From Hyaloscypha bicolor E (Eukaryota > Ascomycota > Leotiomycetes > Helotiales > Hyaloscyphaceae), in assembly GCF_002865645.1 (NCBI RefSeq), contig NW_020194585.1, forward strand, positions 620,001 through 684,000: DNA of 64,000 bases. The letters run 5' to 3'. Shown here piece by piece: positions 22,433-33,717 of this stretch (positions are counted from its first letter, which is position 1; the number at the start of each line of letters is the position of its first letter). Made by a program: the position numbers and the translations under genes. Under the pieces are notes generated by a model. That model was not told where the DNA came from. It did no database searches and saw nothing but the letters and a program-made list of their open reading frames with translations.

Positions 22433-23314
22433 ATGCACAAGATCACCATACACATGTCTCTCTGGGCAAGACTTTTCTTCATCAGCATCGCAATTGCATC
22501 TGCTCAGACCGCGGCCCCTGGACAGAATGACTACAGGTTCCCAAATTCGCAGGTCCTCGCAACACAACAAAAAGTTGCAAACTATAACCATCCGTTGCGC
22601 GAGATGGTGGGTGGTGGCGAGCAGAAAGATATCAAATACGCCTTTCTCGACTCCAAGATGCTGCAAGTGGGCTGTCCATCTGAGCAGGCTACAATTGGTC
22701 TGCCACTCCTCCCGCTGCGGAACTGGAACGAAGCCCACACTCACCTAGACAGACACAGCGGGACACACAGCATCAGAAATACGACCAAAACAAGTCATCT
22801 GGAGATGATGGATATTTGGAACCATCGAAAGATCGACCATCTTGAGTTTGTCAAGGTTGAGGTGCTTCAGCACGATCGTATGCAAGTCGTTACACACCCC
22901 GACTTCGACGCACCCGTACTGATCAAGACTGCGAGTTTCCCATGGGAAATCTTGTCTCTGGAGCGGGAGGCCACGGTGTACGGTCTCCTTCATGGCTCGG
23001 GGGCCACGCCAGAATTTCATGGCCACGTCACCGAGGGCGGTCGAGTTATTGGATTCATCACCGAGTATATAGCAGAGGTGCCGTCGATAAGGGGCAGAAA
23101 CATGCAAGGTTGTCTGGCCGCTCTTCGCACTCTTCATCGGAGAGGGATCGCTCATGGGGATGCTCATGATGGGAATTGTCTAATACGCAAAGATGGGTCA
23201 GCCGTTCTTATTGATTTTGAGTTGTCCGTGGAGACATGGTCGCTGGAAGAATTTGAGAGAGACTTGGATATAATAGGTCGCTGTATTCAAGAGTTATCTG
23301 AGCATCCTTATTAA
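22433..23314 (+). CDS. Kinase-like (PKL) fold protein with possible signal peptide
   Basis: The single frame encodes 293 aa. The C-terminal half has the hallmarks of the protein-kinase-like fold used by small-molecule and atypical kinases: VLIK with Lys165, an REATVY Glu179, the catalytic loop HGDAHDGN (Asp243, Asn248) and a DFE metal-binding motif (Asp261). The N-terminal part (about 1-120) is not recognised. From the second Met (residue 8, position 22454) it begins SLWARLFFISIAIASAQ, which looks like a secretion signal, unusual for this fold. Either the protein is secreted or ER-luminal, or the true start lies further in. Substrate unknown. Confidence 0.65.
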   Translation: MHKITIHMSLWARLFFISIAIASAQTAAPGQNDYRFPNSQVLATQQKVANYNHPLREMVGGGEQKDIKYAFLDSKMLQVGCPSEQATIGLPLLPLRNWNEAHTHLDRHSGTHSIRNTTKTSHLEMMDIWNHRKIDHLEFVKVEVLQHDRMQVVTHPDFDAPVLIKTASFPWEILSLEREATVYGLLHGSGATPEFHGHVTEGGRVIGFITEYIAEVPSIRGRNMQGCLAALRTLHRRGIAHGDAHDGNCLIRKDGSAVLIDFELSVETWSLEEFERDLDIIGRCIQELSEHPY

Positions 23315-24075
23315 TAGCGCTCGCAGACCACCTATGAGAAAATACACAGACTTACCGAATCATGGCACGAGGCAGATGGTGCAGGCGTGGTCGTACACAG
23401 CGCGCTGAGGCTGAATGCGGCTTCAAGGGCGTCGACCCATCTGGCTGGCTCAATTGCTGCGACCCTTAGCAAATAGCTCTACTCGGCAAGAGCTGCCAGC
23501 TGGACCTATGACGGCATATGACAGCTCATTTCATCCGATAAGGTTAGCTGAAACATGCCGCAAATCTTGGATTCCAAGAGAATTGGTGGCCGCAGACCAG
23601 ACGAAACGCAGCCGGGCGGCTGATCAAACCCCATGTATTAATGGTGAGAACACGCGACAGCGAAATGCCTCGCACCCAGTCAGCAATAGATATTAGCCAG
23701 TGTAGCGGAAACCCGATTAGCCGCTGGGAATTAGAATCGCTTCGCGTTTTCGACTGGTTTCTGCCACTCCGGTTTGTCAATGCCGTGATCTGTAACCACG
23801 AATTCCTCGCGTCTGACGTTAGCAGATACGATGCTGAGATTCAAGGAGTGGAGATCATCTAAATGTCCAAGTCGCATCAAGGCAAGTGTAGCGCCAGGAG
23901 AATATAGAGGAGAGCCAGCCCAGGTCGAATAAAAGATTGAATTCTGTCCATCCATCACTCTCTCCTTTCGATTCAGTTACGTCTGCGACAACATACGACC
24001 CGGCGTCGTTCATTTTTCTTACATTCTTCTAATACAATATCACTCGCTTTGCGCCGTACAGTAACAACCGCCAAA
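23315..24075. other. Intergenic and promoter region of the BAS2-like gene
   Basis: Open frames on both strands look random. The last part (about 23990-24075) is pyrimidine-rich with several CAAT-like motifs, as in fungal promoters, but I can name no specific site. Confidence 0.4.
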
Positions 24076-24518
24076 ATGGTTCGCATCACCTTCGCTGCTG
24101 CTTTAGCTTGTAAGTGTAGCCACACCTTCATCTGCAGTGGTAGGATATATGACCAGGCTCATGCTAACTCACTACCCGTCAGTCGCCGTCTCCGTGATGG
24201 CCCTCGCTCCCAACAACGCCGGTGCTAAGGATGTCGGTAACGGCCAGGGCCAACAGTTTACGACCGGCGGATGCGTCTCGGATGCCGACTGCAGAAGCAC
24301 CTGCTGTGCCGAGATCAGCACCAGCGGCCTCGGCATCTGCTCTGCCGTAGGAGCACAGCTCCAGAATGGCAAGCTCGGATGTGGCTTCAATGACCCCAAT
24401 GCCGCCGTAAGAAGTGTCTCACTCCCGTTGCTCTACAACTTTGCTAACAAGATTCCAGGCTGTCATCGCCGCTGCTAAGGCCCAGGTTGCGAAGCAAGGT
24501 TTCAAATTCATGGCCTAG
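24076..24518 (+). CDS. BAS2-like small secreted cysteine-rich protein
   Basis: Three exons, 24076-24109, 24183-24406 and 24459-24518, with GTAAGT...TCAG and GTAAGA...CCAG introns, give 105 aa. The N-terminus MVRITFAAALA...VSVMALA is a clear signal peptide. The mature part has six cysteines in the order GGC..DADC..TCC..GIC..LGC. The pattern QQFTTGGCVSDADC, a Cys-Cys pair, then GICSAVGAQ matches the family named after the Magnaporthe biotrophy-associated secreted protein BAS2, which is widespread in plant-associated ascomycetes and secreted during host contact. The tail is Ala/Lys-rich. Effector activity here is inference from the family. It stands alone, not in a cluster. Confidence 0.85.
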
Positions 24519-25491
24519 GTAGCGATTTCATGCCATCGTTCTAGTTGTCCTTGTGATCATATGAAAGAAGATGGAAAGTTGCCGGTCGCACAGGTAGTCA
24601 TTGAATAGTACTGGGAGCATTTCTTCACGATTTCTATAGTTGCGAAAGAGATGTATGAAAAGAAATAGCTTTATGAGTCCAAAAATATAGAATAAAGGAG
24701 TGATCAAAGCGTGTAGTTATTTGTAATTCAAGGAAGTAAATAACTCCATAGCATTAGCGGCGCGGCGGCAGTAAGCGAGGCAGCTTCGCCCCCCCTATCT
24801 TTCCAAGCCTGGTTACTCTATCTCCCAACAACTTTGCCGATTCGGGTGAGATTATTGAGTGCCCCCACAGCACCCTTATATTGTGTCCATTCGATTGGCC
24901 CTCGATGTTCCTCTGCCAAAGCTTTTTATCTCAAATTTGTGACTTAGAGAGGTTTCATTAAGGGCCATAGGGAGGCCACAATCTTACTCGCTAGTGCGTG
25001 GTTGGGAGAGTCTTGCGGAGGGTAAAGACTTGGGGGAAATTGCCCTCGCTCTCGGCAAGGATATGGACATCGCTTTGTGTCAAAGATCGATGGAAGGGGA
25101 AAGAGTTGAAAGAAGTTAAGTGGATTTTTGCAGCTCAGGGTGTAGTTACTGGTGACGGAGCATTGGATCTGTAGGCGGGAGAGATTTTATTTATATTAAG
25201 AAAGTGCGGGAGAAAAGGCAAAAACGTTTCATATCGTAGAAAACGATCCAATCAATAGCTTGTGTAACGGCGGCTTTGTGTGAGGTGGGGAGGAAGTGGG
25301 ATCACGTGGAGCCTAGAAAATTTTGAATCTCAGGTACGAGTATTACAATACTCATTGAGGCCTGGACAAGGTCTTTGATAACTCACTACACTGCCTGGTA
25401 TACGTATGTTGCATTTGTGCAATTCTCACAAGAGCATCCTTACAACAGCAACTGAACAGCCCGCTCGCGCTTCAACTCAACCACCCCAATC
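24519..25491. other. Intergenic region between convergent genes
   Basis: This is the 3' flank of the BAS2-like gene and of the rhomboid gene. I see no coding frame with protein character on either strand. Confidence 0.5.
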
Positions 25492-26505
25492 TCAAATCAA
25501 GTTTAATCTTCGCATCTGATTGAATGCAAACTTTCTTGTAGGCTGCCAGACTCTGTTCTTGCCATCAAACTGTACGTACCCCACTCCAACGAGCAATCCA
25601 CCTAGGTGAGCTGCATGAGCCCATCTCAAGAGTCCGCCGAATCCAATAAACGTCCCCCATGTCTCAAATGCCAGGAGCACGAGAAGAGCCTCCTCTGCCG
25701 GCAGACTTCCAGGAACGAACATAATTCCAATGTGTTGATGCGGATAGTTCATAGCCCACGCGCCAAGCAGTGCCATGATAGCACCGCTGGCGCCCAAACC
25801 AGGCGAAATTCGGTGTGTTTTGTTTGGCCAGATGGTACCGAAGTGGTATGCCAGACTTGCCATCAGGCCCGAAGACAAGTAGAAAGCAGTGAGATGGCTG
25901 CCGCTCGACTCGAACGTGGGGCTTCCGGCCACTTGCGGTCCAAACATGGAAAGGCCGTACATGTTGAAAAACAGGTGAAGAAAACCCGCATGTCCAAACA
26001 TGGAGCTGAATAGCGTAAAGTTGCGAGTATTAGCAGGTATATGTTCAAAGAGCAAGGTTGCTGAAGGCGAGAAACGGCAAGCTCCAAAGACACCGATATT
26101 CAAACCACCGATGATTGCGAGCATTTTCTCCGCACTATTGAGACCAGACCACGGGGTGGTGAAGATGTCTATAGGCGAAAACCCCGTGGTCGCTGCTGAC
26201 TGGCGCACACCCTTGTTGGTCCTCACGTCATCGACGTTGTTGTAGGTGACATCCCCCAACGGCCGCTTCTTGAATTCCTGTACGTCTTGGTAGACTTCAT
26301 ATGCTGCGCAGCTTAAGTATATGGTGCCGGCTGCGGTGAAGACCCATAATGTTGGACCGAGAGCCCGCACTGGTGGCAGGGTGAAGTAATATGGATTGTG
26401 CTGCTGGCTTGAGTATGAATGCTTGCCCAGCGCACGGCCTCGAGCTCGAGGGGCAGATTTGACGAGGCGGCACGTCGCATTCCTCAAGAACAGGGAACGG
26501 AACAT
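25492..26505 (-). CDS. Mitochondrial rhomboid protease (Pcp1/PARL type)
   Basis: The frame has 337 aa from ATG at 26505; the open frame extends five codons further but without an ATG. The N-terminus (MFRSLFLRNATCRLVKSAPR) is Arg-rich without acids, like a mitochondrial presequence. A hydrophobic segment follows near residues 50-70, then the rhomboid core: HLFFNMYGL (Asn181), the catalytic serine motif G-L-G-A-S-G (Ser240), and A-H-A-A-H-L-G-G with the catalytic His300 in the last helices. Pcp1-type rhomboids sit in the inner mitochondrial membrane and cleave Mgm1/OPA1 and Ccp1 presequences. Family length (about 340 aa) fits. No intron is needed. Confidence 0.9.
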   Translation of the reverse strand: MFRSLFLRNATCRLVKSAPRARGRALGKHSYSSQQHNPYYFTLPPVRALGPTLWVFTAAGTIYLSCAAYEVYQDVQEFKKRPLGDVTYNNVDDVRTNKGVRQSAATTGFSPIDIFTTPWSGLNSAEKMLAIIGGLNIGVFGACRFSPSATLLFEHIPANTRNFTLFSSMFGHAGFLHLFFNMYGLSMFGPQVAGSPTFESSGSHLTAFYLSSGLMASLAYHFGTIWPNKTHRISPGLGASGAIMALLGAWAMNYPHQHIGIMFVPGSLPAEEALLVLLAFETWGTFIGFGGLLRWAHAAHLGGLLVGVGYVQFDGKNRVWQPTRKFAFNQMRRLNLI

Positions 26506-27758
26506 CGTCGTTGGGATCAAGTTCAGGGCGCCATAAGGAAGGCGAATACCCTTCTTCGCAATTCCAATGGTCTTATTGGGTTTCTTGATGTTGTGTTTCC
26601 AACAAGCTTGAGTTCTCGTTAGATGTTGCCAGTGCCTTTGGATTGGGCGGCTGGGCCGGAAATTTCCATATCAATCACGTGAACCATCACGCTAGCTCAA
26701 TTAGGTAGTAGCATTACAGTACCATATCGGCTAATCAGAAGCCGGAACGCAGGCAGAGCGTGGGCTTTGGGAGATCTGAGGAAATGGGTGATTATAAATT
26801 TCAATCGGCTCATCTTTGTGTGTTCACATCCATAATCCAAATTTTCTGCCAGCATATGAGGCGTCGCTTTCCATTTCGGGGTCACCTTTGACATTCGCTC
26901 CAAGTCAACCATCGCGACCTTCCTACGAAGATCACGGGCATTTGTGCTTTAACAGCACCTTAGTGTCTTTTTTTTTTTTTTTGGCGCACTCGGTCACTAA
27001 ATTACCCTAGGCCATCGCCCTAAAAGCACGCCAGTAGAAGGCGGGACCTAGGGGTTTTAGGGCTTACTCCCCTGTCCTTACAAGGGGTACTTCGCTAAAG
27101 AGCCCTTTTGATTACCTATTTAACGTCCAAGCGCTATCGTTGCTCCGCCAGCAGCGCTATTTACTCCTAAAGATCTTCTCATACCTTGCGAATGTCTCAC
27201 AGCACCTCTTGAGATCTGCTTAGGGCGTATGGCCTGGAGTCATAGGGCCTTACAGCGGCCTCAACCCCTGTAATCCCGTCACTTTATGCCGTGATCTTCG
27301 TACTCCCATACCCTTCCTCGTCAAAATTTCATGAATCAAAACCCAACTCTTAACTACGAGTTCTACCGACTCTGGTTTTTTGCAGTCCGAACGAGCCCTT
27401 TCCTTTCTTCTTGCTGTCCACGACGTTTCAGGTTCTGTTTTCACACTCTCCGACCTGGAATCTCGCTTCCGCTTTCAACTCTCGACCACTTCTTCCACTT
27501 CGCATCGAATTGCACGCAACGCAACAGCCATTGGGCACCACTCCCCCGTTTTACGCAAGATTGCGGGGTGGGTATGGGTTTCTTCCATTCTGCGACAGCG
27601 CTGACCCGATTCCAGTGCTGATCATGCAGCCACCTCGAGTTCGTTTTCACAGCAGCGAGAGACATTGACTTCCTTTTCACAACGCGATTTCTCTTCCACC
27701 CCAAGCTTTCGTCCATCGAGTGAAAGCTAGTTTACTTCGAGCACTCAAGGAGAATGCA
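26506..27758. other. Intergenic, with a possible dispersed repeat at 27003-27300
   Basis: A 16-base T run lies near 26970-26985. From about 27070 the sequence TTACAAGGGGTACTTCGCTA resembles, in inverted form, 46612-46645, and CCCGTCACTTTATGCCG near 27280 resembles the end of the element at 46509-46830. I take it as a diverged copy of the same small repeat. No gene is recognised, although short frames are open at 27331-27700. Confidence 0.4.
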
Positions 27759-28702
27759 ATGTCAGGCAAACGACAGTCGCAGAGACACCTCAACAAGGCC
27801 AAGCGTGAACACGAGGAGTCCCTGTCTACAGACAATACCACTGATTCCACGCCGGCTTCAGCAAAACGCCAGCGTAAGGAGCCCAAGGATTCGATGACTG
27901 GTCCCGCAACGACTGCTCTCACGATGTCCCTCTCGCACACGACCATCGTCCCTAACACTGTTCTCCCGGTGTATCAACACATGTTGCCAAAGAACCCCGA
28001 GGGCATCGCATTCCTCTTCGGTACACGCTTCTCCGAAGCCCTCCAGGTGCCCGCCGAACGCGTTGCCATTCAATACCAAATCACAAAAGAGGACGCGATC
28101 GAGGAACTTCGTCGACTTCTTATTATCAAGGCGTTCACGGCTGATGTCGATGCTAACAAGATTAGTCCCACGCCCCTTAGTATGCGCAATCATCTAGACC
28201 CTCTCTCACTCACTCATACTAACCTGCGAAAACAGTGGACGAGCTTTGGCATGCTACCATCCTCGATACAAAACTCTACGCAGATTTGCAAGAAGCTCTT
28301 GGACTCGTTCTTCACCATCGACCGTCCGGAGCGAGCGACCAGGAGTCTGAGCACCGCGAGAGGCGATTGACTGTGATGAAGGCTATCTACCGCGCTAACT
28401 TCTCGACTGAGCCACTTGAACGTGCTTCCCTTCAAACCAGCCGTCCCCGGCCTAGCCCGCGCCATCTGAACACTATCTCCATCTTCGTCAATACTACGAT
28501 CGAAAAAATACACAAGTTAACTTTCGGCATGCAGACGTCTATCGATGATGTGAAGAGCGCAATCTACTCCATCAACGGCACACCAGTTCACGACCAACGA
28601 CTCTATTATGATGGCTGTCTATTGGATGGCGCGACCCTGGAGGCCTATGAGATTGATAATGATGATACGCTGTATCTTTTTAGGAGGCAAGTTGGATGTT
28701 GA
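27759..28702 (+). CDS. Unknown protein with C-terminal ubiquitin-like domain
   Basis: I join 27759-28179 and 28236-28702 (intron 56 bp, GTATGC donor, ACTAAC branch, ACAG acceptor), giving 295 aa. The N-terminus is basic and disordered (MSGKRQSQRHLNKAKREHEE). The centre contains VDELWHATILDTKLYADLQ-like sequence (a DELWH...LDT motif as in the DUF1399/glycine-rich-domain type proteins, where a His-rich box follows). The last 80 residues (ISIFVNTTIEKIHKLTFGMQ, then a DDVKSAI..INGTPV..QRLYYDG box and DNDDTLYLFRR) have the classic beta-grasp ubiquitin pattern. There is no terminal Gly-Gly, so it is not itself a modifier. Role unknown. Confidence 0.75.
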
Positions 28703-29328
28703 TTTGGGCAAATGTGCTACCGACTCGAGGATCCCAGCCAGTGGTTAAGGAAGGACTGGTAATTCAGCGCTGGCGCCTGCAGCTTTTCTTTTCACTCTCG
28801 CCCCATGGGCATGCGGCATTGTCCTTTATTTCTTTTGCTTCCTGTTCACACACCTCATCGGTGTGATTGATTGGCGGTTTCCTTTCTTTGCACGGTAAAA
28901 TCACTTTCTGACGAGGGCGTCAGATGCTTTTGAAGTAGGGGAGTTTGCTGGGGAATTCATAAGCTACATAATTTCCTCTTAGATACCCGAGACATTCAGG
29001 CATAAGTTACATCTCCTACCGCATCCACCACTTATTCTCCCAGAAATGGTGCCTTGACGGTCGCCGTTTTGCGGATATCTGGAATTGGTACCTCTGGTAT
29101 CGAAGCGTGGAGCTGGTCGAGTCAGAGCGTCACGGGAACGTCTCGCTACGATCATATCCTGCCAGGCTTCTTGTTTGTTGGCCAAGTTTTTTAGCCATTC
29201 TGATGCTAGAGTCTTTTCGTCCGGGGCTGAAATGTGGGGTCGAAGTTCAGGGTCGAAGGTATTGTAGACGTAGAGGTGCTGTAGGTATGGAATTATTGGC
29301 GAGTGACGCAATTACGTAGTGTATCCGC
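28703..29328. other. Intergenic between convergent genes
   Basis: A minus-strand frame at 28979-29311 (110 codons) has a protein-like composition (ISAPDEKTLASEWLKNLANK) but no ATG, so I cannot make a gene of it. It could be a lost exon of a neighbour. Confidence 0.35.
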
Positions 29329-29856
29329 CTACTCTTCCTCTCCCGAGTCCTCAACGAATAGACCGTCTTGTGTCAGCGCGAAGCCTGGTGGGATGTCATA
29401 GACCTTCTTCGTAATTTCATCCTTGAATGTACCGGCGGCCGTCTTGAAGTAACCCGGGGGCACTTCGAATCGTTCTAGCTTGGATGCGACTTGCTTCGGC
29501 TTTGGAGCGATCGGCTTCGGTGTAATGGGCTTCGAGTCGTCGACGAGTTTTTGCTTCGGGGTAGCGTTACTACGTCGGGCCTTTCGACCGGACGGTTGCG
29601 GCTTTGTAGCGGGAATATCTTCATCTTCGTCGTAGTCATCGTCATTCTCCTCCGGGGTTGGTAACTTACTTACGCAAATGTAATTCAGTAACTTGAAACG
29701 TGACTTGCTATCAAAGCATTCTAGGTACTGACCCACAATCCCAATAACCAGGTCCAAACGAGTTTCGGTAATATATCTAATTAGTTCCTCTCGCCCGTCT
29801 AGACCTATCCTGATATCCGCCCGGCATCCGCCGCAGCCTGGCAGCACAGTGGCCAT
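29329..29856 (-). CDS. Unknown protein with acidic and Pro/Lys-rich linker
   Basis: The frame has 175 aa from ATG at 29856 (four further codons are open upstream, without ATG). The N-terminal 60 residues look folded (LDGREELIRYITETRLDLVI, then a GQYLECFDSKSRFKLLNY segment). A strongly acidic patch (ENDDDYDEDED) follows, then a Lys/Pro-rich linker (ITPKPIAPKPKQ), and a C-terminal part with two similar boxes, EVPPGYFKTAAGTFKD and DIPPGFALTQDGLFV. That internal duplication of a (V/I)PPG(Y/F) box is visible directly. I do not know the family. Upstream exons may exist between 29900 and 30400 but I could not confirm them. Confidence 0.55.
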   Translation of the reverse strand: MATVLPGCGGCRADIRIGLDGREELIRYITETRLDLVIGIVGQYLECFDSKSRFKLLNYICVSKLPTPEENDDDYDEDEDIPATKPQPSGRKARRSNATPKQKLVDDSKPITPKPIAPKPKQVASKLERFEVPPGYFKTAAGTFKDEITKKVYDIPPGFALTQDGLFVEDSGEEE

Positions 29857-30486
29857 CTTGGGCTTCAATTTATGTCATAGAACGAAGCCAATAAGTGTGA
29901 AGCCCAATGGAAATTCACCGCCAGGTCTTTGAAATATTCCGAACCAAGAGGACAAATGAACTCCTAGGCCGAAGCGAAACAGGCCCCCTGTCGTATCGCA
30001 GCTCTCATTTCGCCCATCTCGGTATAATCCACAGCACAAAACTGTCAGGCACCATGAAATGGCGGATGGACATTCCAAGGCGACTCTAACATAATTCTCG
30101 TTAGCCGCCTTTATGTTTGGAGTGAGGAACAGCTTGCGAAAACTCCTCGTTGGATGGAGAGGGGGGCTCATGAGATGGATGATGGAGTTGACGGCCTTGG
30201 TGGTGGTACAAGGGAGAGGAGAAATTACGCGGGGAAGCTTTCGAAAAGGGGGCAGAAGCAAACGCGGTGAAGTTGTCTGCTCGCTTATGCACTTGCAGTA
30301 CGATTGGTCCTTTTCATTGCAAGTTGTGGATATATCCCAGATCACCACATGGCCTGTCACATACGACCGTAGACCGAGGAAAATTGCGTTATCTCGCATC
30401 TCGCCTGTACTCGCATACCAGATTATTAAGAATTATATTTCCTATTTCCAAGTTCGAATAACCGGCAATATGATCCAATATTTCTT
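29857..30486. other. Intergenic, upstream region of the unknown protein
   Basis: A minus frame (29875-30399) is open but has no recognisable domain and its reverse strand is also open, so I do not call it. Confidence 0.35.
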
Positions 30487-32349
30487 TTAGTGCGCCACCT
30501 TCGTAACCGTGACAGGCAGACCCTTCGCCGGCTTCGCAGCAAAGTTGCCCTCCATATAAGCCATGCCTCCCAGCTCCGGCGGGAGGCATATATCGCCATC
30601 ATCATACGCGAGTGCGATGTCGACATCGCGTACTGTCAGTAGCAGTGCCGTCACCAGACCAGGCATCATCATATTCTCGCCCATGCAGCTATGCTGGCCT
30701 CGCTGGAAGGGTCGCCACGAGTCCGCAAGTTCGGCGGACGGATGCGGCAGCCAGCGCGAAGGGTTGAATGTAAGGGGAGAGGGGACGTAGTCGTCATTGT
30801 ATTGGAGGCGGAAGAGGTTGGTGAGCAGCTAGGGGACGGGAGAAAGGGTTAGATTTGGAGACTGAATTAAAGGGTGTTGACAAGAGGAACTGAGAATGCG
30901 GAACCTACAAAACACCCGTCGAGAGAATGTTCGGTTCCTTTGTAGTTGACCGTGTGCCTACGAGTAGCGGAGAGGTAGGTTAGCTTGTTCTCCAAGCCTA
31001 GAATCCTGCGGCAGAGGAATGGAGGCCACACAAATCAGCGACACTTACCCGTTCGGCGCAGTGGTTCCTGATAGCCCCGGTGGGCGCAGCCTCATGCTCT
31101 CCTTGATCACCGCCGTAGTATAGGGTAGCTCTTTGATTTTGCTCGGGTTCCGGCAGATGGTTTCTAGCGTGGCCTGCATGTTACCAGGAAACACAGAATT
31201 GTGCTCTTTGCGCAGCTCTGCGGCTACGGCTCGATCTTGGGCAACGTGGCAGAAGATGTACTTTTGTAATCAGCGAGGGAGGCCGGAACAGTGAAGTGTG
31301 TGGGGGGAAGGGACACGCAACTGTAAGAACCATGGATGACACATCCGCAGCAAGGAACATCGTCGCCAGAGTGTCTACGTGTTGAACAAGCGTATCGGCG
31401 TCCCACTGTGTCCTTCCTGGATACTCCTCCCTGTATTTCGTGACCAGTGAGTCTATCACGGACACAAATTGGTCATGCCCCACGGGCTGGTCCCGTTGTA
31501 ATGTATCTTTCAACGCTTTGGATATCATCTGCCGCACATAGTCTTGACAGAGGTTCCGCGCCTTCTTTTGCTGACGAAGGGTCCATGGATTCACAGAAAA
31601 TGGGTGGTCCGCTGCTGCAACGAGTGCCTGCACCTGCGTGTTGGCTTCAGCGCCCCAGCCCCCTCGCTGCACTCCGGTATCCTTACCAAGAAGGAAGTGG
31701 AACGTGAGATCGGCACCCCATTTCTCGAGAGGCCCGATCATGGGAAACGGGTTGCCGATTGTGGCTCGCTTTAATAGCGCCTCACGGAGCTGCATCGAGT
31801 ACCGCGCCATTGTGGGCACGAAGCGCTGTACATTAGTGATGGAAAAGGCGGTGCGAATCATGGTCCGCGAGCTATGCCACTCAGACAAGTCGGGGGACAC
31901 AAGCCCACGGGTCCCGCCCACGAGGGGCTGTAGCGCCTGCTTGAGGACGATCGGGTGCCGCGGGTAGTCATTGAGAAACTGGCTGGCGATCGCCAGATCA
32001 CCCGTGATCAGGAAGGGGTCGGCGAGGGGCCACAGGTCGAGGTACCACAGATCCGGGAGGTTGAATTGGGCCTGGATCCGGTTTATAGCGACGGCGATGG
32101 GAATTTTCCCAGGAAGCTGCCGAGCGACAGAAGAGAAGAGGGCAAGATGCCCAAAGAGAAAGCTGTGAGGCGGCTTGGGCTGCGGAGGCGCGAGATGGTG
32201 GTGAGCAGCTATCAAGTCAAAAGGGTGGCATAGGGACATACCAGATCTTTGAACCGCCGGCGATGTGCAGCCAGCTTCCACAGGAAGCTGGAGATGGCTA
32301 GAATCAATCCAGAGACAAGAGCAACGATGAATTCCTTGAAAAGAATCAT
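30487..32349 (-). CDS. Cytochrome P450 monooxygenase
   Basis: Five exons (32349-32242, 32179-31322, 31260-31049, 30957-30909, 30828-30487) give 522 aa, each join in frame and at GT-AG borders. An N-terminal membrane anchor (MILFKEFIVALVSGLILAIS) is followed by a Pro-rich hinge (PKPPHSFLFGHL). The K-helix E-x-x-R is ESMR (Glu376-Arg379), the PERF-type box is FNPSRW, and the heme loop FQRGQHSCMG carries the thiolate Cys457. The I-helix reads FLAADVSSMVLT rather than the usual A-G-x-D/E-T-T. P450s of this kind hydroxylate small molecules at the ER. No oxidoreductase partner or synthase lies beside it, so the substrate is unknown. Confidence 0.88.
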
Positions 32350-33717
32350 GGTTGAGTTTTTGGCAATGCGGTCGATACTAGACTGATACAGCTGTCCGCA
32401 GAGGAGAAGCACAAGCAGAAGGCGAGGCCATGCCTTTTACTGCTCGAGTGACTTGCAGCCGGCCGCGATTCAACGAGCCCTCAAAGCCTAATTTGCATTC
32501 TCTTCCGCTCGAGGGCGGCCGACGCGCGGTCCGAGAGAGCATTTTCGGAATCTCTGGAATGAATTTGGACTGCGGATAAGGTCACTGGACTGTGTTCTGT
32601 CGTGCGTCGCCAGATGACGCTTGTAAGCTTACCTGCGCCCCTGTGACCTCTCCTGATGAAGCACAGCCACCAAGTAGGAACTCGAATGGATGGCTCGCTT
32701 ACGACACTAAAAGGGGCCACCACACACCACATACCACACAGCCCTATGGCTGAAACCTGCAGTCCTCGCCTATTCCCGCGTAGAAAGGATCCGACCTATT
32801 AATCGCTGCGATTTCGCGGGAGAGGTTGGTTGTTGTGGTGTTGTCTAATTTCTGGATGCCTAGCGTGGCTTGTGTTCACCCCGCCACGCCGTCTAGATCC
32901 AATTGAAAGTCTGCTCCTCATGGCCCTTTCGAAGCGAGACTGCTAGTTTCAGCCAGAAGGGTGAGTTGCTGCGGTACCACACGACTAGATGAAATATTCA
33001 AAACCTATGGCCGTACTCCGTATAAATTGAAATAACCCAGAATTTGTCACATAGGACCGCAGAGTGAGGGCAATTGGGTTATCCCGAGTCGTTCTGGCAT
33101 CAGAAGTATTCAAATTATAGTCATAGCTCGGGTTTGGGAACAGGACTTGGTAATCACCGCACGTGACTGTTCTAAGCCAATCTGCGCATTTCGAGTCACT
33201 TTTTCATCCAAGGATGGATGGCAGAGCTGGTTATAAAAAACCTAAAATTCAAAGAAAACCACCTCACAAGTCAACCCAAGTACTAATTCAATATTCAGCC
33301 AGGTCAAAGTAATTCCTTACTCGTTAGCACAATTTCCTGGTCACGAAAGTGGCGTGTCCGAGTCCCACTCTGTTCACAACACCCCCCTTTTTTGCTCTGT
33401 TTTTGGTTAAATTGTTTCGCTGGAGCATGAACTGGAACCAAGTCTCAGGACTTTAACATCCGGTCCGCTCTACCGTATACAGGCCTCAGATCAGCAGATC
33501 CGAAGTTAGGTTGGTGACCGCCAGCGAATACCTGCTATTGTATGCTTTTCATTTTACTTAATCTTTGGATTGAATTACTCTCGTTGGATAGGAATTGTTC
33601 TCGTTGCAGTCCCAGTTTTTGATATGCGCTGATTCATGGTTTTTGTCGTAAATAGGGGCTGCTCGCTAAAGAAGCCGTTTCCATCACTCCTACCCCCCGC
33701 CTGGCGTCAGAAGCGCC
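32350..33717. other. Intergenic, no gene recognised
   Basis: This is 1.4 kb of normal composition. It includes the P450 promoter and the 5' flank of the decayed hydratase. A short frame at 32481-32732 (minus) has no protein character. A stretch at 33310-33390 has a weak tRNA-like look that I could not fold into a cloverleaf. Confidence 0.5.

Noticed and set aside
28979..29311. Minus-strand frame of 110 codons
   Set aside because: Composition is protein-like but there is no ATG and no acceptor that joins it to 29329-29856.
29875..30399. Minus-strand frame of 174 codons
   Set aside because: The opposite strand is also open over most of it and I see no motif, so coding is not supported.
33300..33390. 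tRNA-like stretch followed by a T run
   Set aside because: A TCCGAGTCCC string resembles a T-loop, but I could find no matching acceptor stem or anticodon arm.
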